DNA of 10,700 nucleotides, from contig NCSJ02000654.1 in NCBI GenBank assembly GCA_002812745.2, positions 1-10,700 on the forward strand. Reading direction: 5' to 3'. A program made the translations under genes and the position numbers. The stretch comes from Scytalidium lignicola. Taxonomy: Eukaryota > Ascomycota > Leotiomycetes. The notes beneath the pieces are model-generated. The model worked only from the letters and a program-made list of their open reading frames with translations. It had not been told where the DNA came from and did no database searches. This document shows positions 1 to 6,086 of the stretch, piece by piece (the stretch's first letter is position 1; each line of letters starts with the position of its first letter).

Positions 1-951
1 TTGAGGCATGCCCGCTCGATTGGCCCAGAAGGCCCCGGAGTGATGCATGATTCGGCCTCCGCCTAGGGCAGAGGGCCGTGGTCGTGCGTTCTTCGCAGCA
101 TCGTCATGCCGTACGTAATGAGATGCTGCTGCAGGTCCCAATAGAGCAAGGCGTGCCAGCCAGATGGATATGTCGACCTGAGGAAGGCGGAGAGTATTCT
201 TATTCGCACGAGGAAAGACACAATCCTACCCGGAGCGGGCGCAACGGGGGGCAGCAGACTCAGGTGGTGGTGTGGTGGTAGTGGTGATGGTATCAGACAC
301 GCTTCACGCTTCTCTTCTTGACCGGAGCCTCGTACCTCGCCAGCACACAAGAGTAAGATGCCCACTATTACAGTACGGTGCATGTCTGCACAGCGCTGTG
401 TGAACAACCATACCACCATTCTCCATCGTTCCAGGCTACACTGCACATCAATTTACCTGCTCTCTTCCAGCCTCGAGACCAAACCTTAACACATCCACAC
501 ACCACCATGGACCAAGAAGCTGCAGGGCTCACAGGGGAAGAGAGTAGCCTGCAGTCGTGGGTGTTGAGAATACGGTAACTCGGAACAGCAGTTTTCTGGA
601 AAGCAGGTGTCGTGTGGTCGTACAGGAGGAGGTTATTTGTAGCACAGTTCCGTGCAGTACTGTACCAGAGATACCAGAGACCCGGAGACGCTGGATCATG
701 GCGTGTTACTGTAGCAGCCGGGGCCAGATCGTCACAGCCAGACGTTCAACAGATATAGCTCATATTATACATGTACAGTACCCGTAGATTGCTGCTCAAA
801 GAAAAAATGAGTAATCGGATCAAGACCGCAATTCAATAGTCTGTTGCCAATGGCCAGATGCTGTACTGGAGGGAGTCGCATGCACAGGACCGTGCTGTCC
901 TCTACGGAGTAGAAATGACGTGTAATACTACAAGTTTTTTTCGTACCGTCG

Positions 952-1027
952 CAGTGCAGTACAGTATAGTACAGTAGTAATCGACAATCGTCAATTGTCA
1001 ATCGTCAGTACAGTACTATGTACAGTG
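952..1027. repeat. TACAG-type repeat cluster with CAATCGTCA direct repeats
   Basis: The block CAGTACAGTA occurs twice (about 957-966 and 1006-1015), with additional GTACAG units on both flanks. Between them CAATCGTCA is repeated on either side of the palindrome CAATTG. This is a small degenerate minisatellite-like patch. The same pentanucleotide theme recurs as a perfect array at 6051-6070. It has no coding meaning that I can see. Confidence 0.7.
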
Positions 1028-1041
1028 CCTCCGTACCGGTA

Positions 1042-1069
1042 GTCAAGAGAGTCAAGAGAGTCAGGTCAG
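1042..1069. repeat. 9-nt tandem repeat GTCAAGAGA
   Basis: GTCAAGAGA is present twice head to tail (1042-1059), followed by the related GTCAGGTCAG. It is a short direct repeat of unknown role in the upstream intergenic region. Confidence 0.7.
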
Positions 1070-2078
1070 CACAGCAAGCAAAAGCACGACCAGCCAGCAA
1101 CCAAAGCAGCCCGCTTTGATGGTCCGCCATGCGAAACGCTTTGCTGCTTCTCCAATCTGGGCGCTCTCCCTCGCCTGCCACCCATGGCCCCTGCTGCCCC
1201 CCTAAACTCTGCTAAACTCTGGCCTGCCCGGGCCCCCCGGCCTGCCCTCTGCTCTTCCCTGCCCATTTCCCTGCCTTCCATGCCTTCTCGACCTTCCCTA
1301 CCTTTTCTTTGCCCCTTCCCTACCTTCCCTTAAGGTGTCTCCGCCCGCCGAACGCCTGCCATTGAAGATCAACGCTCTTGGCTCTCGCGCGCCCTCTCTC
1401 TGTCTTCCAACTCTCCTCCTCACCACCTCCACCTCTTCCTCTCCTTCTGTACAAACCACGACACCCCATTTTTTCTCCGTTCAGCATCTTGAGACAACAT
1501 CCTGTGTGTCCACTTTCGAACGTCATTTTCTCCTTCATATTTTAATTCCTTGTACACAAGTTTGCTTCTTGTCCTCTCTCGAAAGAGCCACACACACCAG
1601 ACGTCCTTCCAACGCCTTCAGTCAAAAACACATACTTGCGTCGAGATCCACCCCATTTCCACAGCCACCACCACCGCTACAACTAAAAAAAAAGTCACTG
1701 GCCTTTTAAATTAATTCTGAGTCTTGCATTGCTCGCCGTCGCTCAATCATTTCCAGCCGATTTTTCTGCATCCATTGCTATCGAGTTGTTCGTTCCGAAG
1801 AGTTCCCTCTTAAGCCGTCGCGCTGCATCTTACCAATCAACCACCACCACCAACCACGAATAACTACCATCCCTTCGTTGGTTCCTGACTTCGACGACTC
1901 GAACTCGTTCACACACTCTCTAGCAATCGGATCCTGCCTCTTTACTTCCTGAAGAGATCCATTTGTACGACCCACAATTCATCCCGTCTGATTTAATCGA
2001 CATCACTGGAAGTCGGCTCAGGTTTCCTTCGTGTCAGTCAGTCATTCATTCAATCCCTCGTCAGCACTTGCACCTGCT

Positions 2079-2117
2079 ATGCCTGGAACCACAAGAAGCC
2101 TGTATTATACCAGATAA
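2079..2117 (+). promoter_or_regulatory. Upstream ORF 1 in the RGS leader (12 codons)
   Basis: An ATG with G at -3 opens a 12-codon frame (MPGTTRSLYYTR) ending in TAA at 2115-2117, about 517 nt before the main ATG. If the leader starts upstream of it, this frame should lower or condition translation of the RGS protein. Its presence in the mRNA is inferred. Confidence 0.4.
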
Positions 2118-2240
2118 TCTAATTCTTGCGTCAGACCACGGCGAGGTTTTAAAACCATACCATACTCCCGGACTCGCATTTTCCTAAGAGAGACGGTTGT
2201 TTGGTCGAGACTAAAGGAACTCGGTTCCGGAAGCTTGAGA

Positions 2241-2286
2241 CTCACTATTAACTCTCACTATTAACTCTCACTATCTCACTAACTGC
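2241..2286 (+). repeat. Imperfect 13-nt tandem repeat ending in CTAACTGCAG
   Basis: The unit CTCTCACTATTAA is repeated about three times with slight decay. The array ends in CACTAACTGCAG. Each unit carries a TTAAC-like or CTAAC element resembling a fungal branch point, and the array ends on a CAG. It could therefore be the 3' end of a leader intron, although I found no convincing donor upstream. Otherwise it is a simple minisatellite. Confidence 0.6.
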
Positions 2287-2469
2287 AGCTACCCGTCTGT
2301 ATCTGCACGACGGTCAGGCCATTGGAACCCGAGACCGTTTGTGTAAACATTGCGTCAATTCCGCATAGCTGCAGGTCCCAACACACGACCTTTTTTTATA
2401 CCTCTGTTCCTGCTGCTCTCTTGCTCCTGCTCCATCTACATTTTTGTACAATTAGAGACGATTGGACAA

Positions 2470-2487
2470 ATGCTCTTGCCACGATAG
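2470..2487 (+). promoter_or_regulatory. Upstream ORF 2 in the RGS leader (5 codons)
   Basis: ATG at 2470 opens a minimal frame (MLLPR) closed by TAG at 2485-2487, 146 nt before the main ATG. A five-codon frame allows reinitiation downstream. Together with ORF 1 it suggests translational control of the RGS protein if the leader includes both. Confidence 0.35.
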
Positions 2488-2633
2488 CATCTACCTAATT
2501 CGACAACACCAGCTTTATCTACACTACGATAATTGAGCCTAAAAACTGCCGGAATCTAGTTGGGGTTGCTACAATTTTCAGCCATCCCTTTCAGTATAAA
2601 AAGGGAAGTTGAGAGAACGGCCAAAAGGTGCCG

Positions 2634-3800
2634 ATGAGATATTTGAAGAACGCCATGCGAAAGTCGAAACAGCGCAGGCCGCCTTCGATATATCTTCCAA
2701 CTACCAAAGACGGCATTTCCTCACGATCCTCTGTCATCTCGGATTGTGACGCAGACGACGAAGGATTCATGTCTGGAGGAGACGCGCAGCCATCCAGGCC
2801 GCTGAGCCTGACGATCCCGGGTGGTCCATACTGCCCGCGACGCCCAACCTTGCGAGAAGTACTGGCGGATGAGTCCTCGCCGCCATGGACTCTGAGCGCC
2901 TTCATGCAATACCTCTCGCAGAACCATTGCCTAGAGACCTTGGAATTTACTATGGATGCTTCGAGATATGGTAAGCATTACCAAGCCATGATCGATCGAG
3001 ATCCACAAACCCCATTATCACCGCAAACACAAGATTGTGGGTATGTACGGATGTTGTGGCAGAAGTTACTAGATGCCTACATTGCACAGAATAGCCCACG
3101 CGAAGTTAATCTCCCTTCCGAAGTACGAGATGAACTGGTCTCGTTGCCCAATACCTTCATCCCGCCTCATCCATCACACCTTGACCAGGCAGTGAAGATC
3201 ATTTATGAATTAATGGACGAATCTGTTCTTGTTCCCTTCCTCAACTCGGTGGCTCCGCCACGTGGAGTTTCCGACTCATATTCCAACCCTTGGACATCGG
3301 ATGACTCGATGATGATGGATGTTGATGAGCGATCTTTGTCGCCCTCGCAGAGTCGTGAAAGAGACCAGAGTCCTCCTGGAGCAGTAGCAGATGGCTCACC
3401 TTCGAGACCATCGCAGCATCTTTCGCCTCCTTCCAGTCGCCTCTCTCGGCTTTCAGCAAACCTCTCTTATTCAGGCTCAGGCTCAGGTTCAGGTTCGTCA
3501 TCTGCGGTAGATGGCATCGAGAGCTTGACCGATGATAGCGGCGACTCGCCCATGGCTTCTGCAATGGAACCGATGACACCACCCACGACACCTCCACAGT
3601 CAGATGTGGGTTTCTCAGGTTTCTCGCCAAATTCGAGTCCACGAAATTCGCGGAATGAGGGAACCAGTGGATGGAAGAAGGTAGGTGCCAAGTTAGGATG
3701 GAAGAAGAAATCTAACCATGGTCCAACTTCGAGCAATGGCTTCTCGAGATATTTTGCAAGCACAGAACCCATGGACGACAGTGGTAACAGAACTCCATGA
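2634..3800 (+). CDS. RGS-domain protein, short form ending at TGA 3798
   Basis: Read without splicing, the first frame encodes 388 residues: a basic N-terminus (MRKSKQRRPPSIY at residues 8-20), the complete RGS domain at about 72-206, a Ser/Pro-rich linker with (GS)n near 280-290, and a basic cassette GWKKVGAKLGWKKK shortly before the end at SGNRTP. From memory, Aspergillus RgsA is of similar size, which makes this a credible stand-alone product. It would arise if the 3681-3809 segment is kept. The annotated alternatives are the long spliced form and readthrough of the TGA. No membrane segment is visible; membrane contact could come from the basic patches, which is inference. Confidence 0.6.
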   Translation: MRYLKNAMRKSKQRRPPSIYLPTTKDGISSRSSVISDCDADDEGFMSGGDAQPSRPLSLTIPGGPYCPRRPTLREVLADESSPPWTLSAFMQYLSQNHCLETLEFTMDASRYGKHYQAMIDRDPQTPLSPQTQDCGYVRMLWQKLLDAYIAQNSPREVNLPSEVRDELVSLPNTFIPPHPSHLDQAVKIIYELMDESVLVPFLNSVAPPRGVSDSYSNPWTSDDSMMMDVDERSLSPSQSRERDQSPPGAVADGSPSRPSQHLSPPSSRLSRLSANLSYSGSGSGSGSSSAVDGIESLTDDSGDSPMASAMEPMTPPTTPPQSDVGFSGFSPNSSPRNSRNEGTSGWKKVGAKLGWKKKSNHGPTSSNGFSRYFASTEPMDDSGNRTP

Positions 3801-5027
3801 GGAGGGCAGGTCACGCCATTACCGTCTGAATCTTCTTCTGCAAGCACGCCGGTCCCGATCCCGGCCCCAATCCTCGCCCCCGAATCCGCACCTGCGAAAG
3901 TTCACTCGGCCGATGTTGCGAATACGTCTGATGCTGCTGTCCCAGTAGTCTTGTCGATACGCGATACCACGTTGAGACCCAGCGATGGTGGACTATCCCC
4001 ATTGCTGGAAGCTCATCCTGGATCGCCTGTTGACTTGACGCATCGTCGCACTTCAACCGTAACATCTCTGGGAACTATTCGGGCGAGCGAGCTGGATCGT
4101 GCACCGGATCGACCGATGTCAGCTAGATCCCCAGCATCTGCTGGCTCCAACAAAGAAGAAGATTTCAGAAGGGGTGCCGTGGCCGCAAAACCATTTGATA
4201 CCATTAATGACAACAAAGACGACCACAATAACGGTATATCCCATTATGGAGATGCAAAGAGTATTCGTTCAATGAGCGAATCAATTCATATCCCCCTTAA
4301 AGCACCAAGTCAGGTGGAGATCCGAACTATCCCTTCGCTGGCATCTCTCTGCAGCGACGACCGACTATCCGGGATGTCGATCGACACAACCATGGAAATC
4401 TGCCCCGACCTTGGTGGGGATGAGGACCTGCAGACTTGGATATCCAACCTCTCACCTAAGCATATTCTATCCCGGAACAGCATTTCTACTGCAAACAGCA
4501 CCCTCTGCGACGACAGATCCATTCACGGAGACATTTCTCGCTTCCCAACCGGATCCTCGGCTCTTTCGACCTCGTCGGAAAGTATCTTCTCAACCACCAC
4601 CGTGACTGACATGTATGGCTGGGAAGAGGAGCTCGAACGTCAAGTGCTCGAAAAGCACAGAACTGCGATTGACGAGAGACGCCGAAGTATAGGCAGTGGC
4701 GTCGGGCTTGGAATCGGTCCGATTGAGTTTCTCGAGCCCAATTGGGGACCTCCAGGCGCTGAGAGAACTGTCGCCAGGCAAATGCGGATTCCGGTGCAGA
4801 GACACCTGAGAGGAGACCGGTCAAGGGAGCGAGTCGATGGGGGGAAGCGAAAGAGCCTTCTCTATCGCGTCCTCAATATCTCCCCTTCTTCACACGGGCC
4901 AACTCGAGGATCTCCAGTAACTAGTCCTACCTCTGGATGTGGAGCAGTGGGCTCGACGGATGGTATTGAGGCCAGGGATCATATCTGTCACTATCCGAAT
5001 CACAATCCAGCTTATGACAGAAGATAG
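2634..5027 (+). CDS. RGS-domain regulator of G-protein signalling, long (spliced) form
   Basis: RGS proteins accelerate GTP hydrolysis on heterotrimeric G-alpha subunits at the plasma membrane and so switch off receptor signalling. The RGS domain spans about residues 72-206 of the product. It contains the helix segment LETLEFTMDASRYGKHY, the block PREVNLPSEVRDELV and the closing helices LDQAVKIIYELMDE and VPFLNS, all in canonical order. A Ser/Pro-rich region with a Gly-Ser run follows. The frame is broken only by TGA at 3798-3800. Removing a putative 129-nt intron (3681-3809) gives a 754-aa protein with a 405-residue Ser-rich tail holding a charged, probably helical segment (GWEEELERQVLEKHRTAIDE) and a basic end. 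The first ATG is 2634 (C at -3, weak); Met8 at 2655 has G at -3. A single N-terminal RGS domain without DEP, PX or membrane segments resembles the RgsA/RgsD/yeast Rgs2 type; I cannot say which. The domain is secure; the long gene model is inferred. Confidence 0.65.
3470..3499 (+). repeat. In-frame hexanucleotide repeat coding Gly-Ser
   Basis: The unit TCAGGY (Y = C or T) is repeated about five times inside the RGS gene and encodes the GSGSGSGS run after the RGS domain. Its length is likely to vary between strains, changing only a flexible linker. Confidence 0.8.
3681..3809 (+). other. Candidate 129-nt frame-preserving intron containing the TGA
   Basis: It begins with a good fungal donor, GTAGGT, directly after codon AAG, and ends with GGCAG. 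Its length is a multiple of three, so its removal joins two stretches in the same frame and eliminates TGA 3798. Branch-point options are CTAAC at about 3712 (far from the acceptor) and GGTAAC at 3783-3788 (about 22 nt from it, but a poor match). Against an intron: the segment itself reads as plausible protein with a Lys/Trp cassette. It may be an alternatively retained intron, or not an intron at all. Confidence 0.4.
3801..5027 (+). CDS. Ser-rich C-terminal extension of the RGS protein, in frame after TGA
   Basis: After the TGA the same frame stays open for 408 codons to TAG at 5025-5027. The first ATG comes only at 4116, so an independent gene starting here is unlikely. The sequence begins Pro/Ala/Ser-rich (PVPIPAPILAPESAPA), then carries many Ser/Thr/Arg phosphosite-like patches (for example SIRSMSESIHIPL), and a charged helix-forming stretch (GWEEELERQVLEKHRTAIDE) near 4617-4676. 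It ends with a basic segment KRKSLLYRVLNISPSS. I recognise no domain. Codon choice and composition look like ordinary coding sequence of this gene. The tail could be a phosphorylated regulatory region or adaptor-binding region, which is inference. A recent nonsense mutation or sequence error at 3798 is an alternative. Confidence 0.6.
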   Translation, partial: GGQVTPLPSESSSASTPVPIPAPILAPESAPAKVHSADVANTSDAAVPVVLSIRDTTLRPSDGGLSPLLEAHPGSPVDLTHRRTSTVTSLGTIRASELDRAPDRPMSARSPASAGSNKEEDFRRGAVAAKPFDTINDNKDDHNNGISHYGDAKSIRSMSESIHIPLKAPSQVEIRTIPSLASLCSDDRLSGMSIDTTMEICPDLGGDEDLQTWISNLSPKHILSRNSISTANSTLCDDRSIHGDISRFPTGSSALSTSSESIFSTTTVTDMYGWEEELERQVLEKHRTAIDERRRSIGSGVGLGIGPIEFLEPNWGPPGAERTVARQMRIPVQRHLRGDRSRERVDGGKRKSLLYRVLNISPSSHGPTRGSPVTSPTSGCGAVGSTDGIEARDHICHYPNHNPAYDRR

Positions 5028-5207
5028 GCATATTTAGAAAATGGGCTGTTGGTATTTTTCATATCAGTCTTACGCAACATCGAAACGACTTCATCGCGCA
5101 TCGGATCGATCATGGAATGGCGTTTGCATATCATTACGTTAATTATTATCATCAAGATCATCACATCACATCATCATATATCATCACGGTCAAGGTCAAG
5201 GTAGCAT

Positions 5208-5229
5208 CAAAAAATGGGCAAAAAATGGG
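5208..5229. repeat. Perfect tandem duplication of CAAAAAATGGG
   Basis: The 11-mer CAAAAAATGGG occurs twice without a spacer in the presumed 3' untranslated region of the RGS gene. Just upstream is a GGTCAA duplication and an ATC-rich microsatellite, so the patch looks slippage-prone. Confidence 0.8.
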
Positions 5230-6050
5230 AGAGGTTATCTGTCTTATATATGCAATTTCTTTTGTCGAATGTTCACATGGAATGTTTCCGGGTTTAGGTT
5301 GAGGCAAGCATGGGATATACATTGGGGCTGGCGTTAAATGTATGGATTTCTTGGCGCGAATAATTTTATTATGGTGTGCCTCAGGGCTATGACGAGCTTG
5401 CTAAAGCATTTGTGCATATTTATAGTTTTCGGGGTTTTATATTTGGGCAGCGAGGTAGTTTTGGGGTGTTGCATGTATATTGAGTGCATGGGGGGTCAGA
5501 TTATCTCGTGGCCCTCGTTGATTGATTACATGGAAGGATTTAGGGAGGGTGCTAGGGGAGAGGGGGAAGTGACTGATCGTATTTATATACCCAGAGGTTC
5601 AGGATGGAGTTGATATGAATTTATGACTTTTCCCGATATATATTGTCATATTCAATGCCGTGACTTGTACTGCTGTTTTGCTCTAGATTTTCCAGTGATT
5701 CATATGTTTTGACTTTCCTGTTTTGTACCTGTCACTTGCCTGTCAATGATGCCATAATAGTATACAGCTACCTCCTGTCTATGTACTAAACGTATGTATG
5801 CATCCATCCGCCCACCCGCAATACTAACACTCAAGTCTAGTTGATACAAATACTACCGCATATCTCAAATTATGATATCGTCCAAGATTCCATCACTCAA
5901 AGGCCATTCGATCCCACCAATCCACCAGTTGGAATGCTGAAGGGTTAGTGAAAACTCTCATCATGGATCATCAAGAATCATCATCAATTCCCGTCTATCT
6001 TTCCTTCGTTCTAGTTTTTTTTTTACCTAGATTTGAAGATTCCATCGTTG

Positions 6051-6070
6051 CTGTACTGTACTGTACTGTA
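6051..6070. repeat. (CTGTA)4 pentanucleotide microsatellite
   Basis: There are four perfect copies of CTGTA, 16 nt beyond the stop codon of cia1 on its minus strand, so its mRNA would carry (TACAG)4 in the 3' untranslated region. Degenerate copies of the same unit occur near 655-665, 770-780, 952-1027 and 10096-10105, suggesting a genome-wide simple repeat. Confidence 0.9.
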
Positions 6071-6086
6071 TAAAGAAGGAATTTTT

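Larger units (their letters stand above)
1..1334. other. Intergenic region with short simple repeats
   Basis: I find no gene I can support here. Reading frames are short, and the longest (63-446, minus) lacks a recognisable domain. The region holds a GGT-rich stretch near 261-291, several scattered TACAG/CTGTA repeats, a 9-nt tandem repeat near 1042, a direct repeat of CTAAACTCTG near 1201-1220, and a C/T-rich tract from about 1255 that leads into the RGS-gene promoter. It is probably far-upstream regulatory or spacer DNA. Confidence 0.6.
1255..2633 (+). promoter_or_regulatory. Long pyrimidine-rich promoter and leader of the RGS gene
   Basis: From about 1255 the plus strand becomes strongly C/T-rich, first as CCCTACC/CCCTGCC-like units (1255-1332) and then as CTCTTCCTCTCC-type runs to about 1700. 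Such tracts are common just upstream of transcription starts in filamentous fungi. The only ATGs between 1335 and the gene start are those of two tiny upstream ORFs (2079 and 2470), which fits a long untranslated leader. I cannot place the transcription start. A TATAAAAA at 2595-2602 lies only 39 nt before the first ATG. Confidence 0.5.
5028..6086. other. Convergent 3' region between the RGS gene and cia1
   Basis: This 1.06-kb stretch lies between two converging genes and should hold both 3' untranslated regions. Contents: an imperfect ATC/ATT-rich microsatellite at 5148-5187, GGTCAA twice at 5189-5200, a perfect 11-mer tandem repeat at 5208-5229, T-rich patches near 5690-5730, a T run at 6015-6024 and the (CTGTA)4 array at 6051-6070. 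A 91-codon frame at 5338-5613 has no recognisable features, and I do not call it a gene. Confidence 0.6.

Noticed and set aside
1335..1709. 124-codon plus-strand frame rich in Ser, Thr, Pro and Leu
   Set aside because: It has no ATG near its opening and is simply the open reading of a C/T-rich promoter tract.
3241..3847. Minus-strand frames opposite the RGS gene (3241-3642 and 3467-3847)
   Set aside because: These are shadows of Ser/Pro-rich and Gly-Ser coding sequence (for example a PEPEPE run from the hexanucleotide repeat) with no independent support.
3718..3948. Alternative +1 frame across the TGA region as the true continuation of the RGS protein
   Set aside because: Reaching it needs an intron from 3681 to 3765, after which it ends at TAG 3946 and would need a second unsupported intron to rejoin the tail frame.
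4116..5027. Independent gene starting at the first ATG after the RGS stop
   Set aside because: The same frame is open with coding-like sequence for 105 codons before this ATG, right back to the TGA, so a shared gene explains it better than a separate start.
5338..5613. 91-codon plus-strand frame with hydrophobic N-terminal half
   Set aside because: It lies in the presumed 3' untranslated region of the RGS gene, is AT-driven, and has no motif or homology I recognise.
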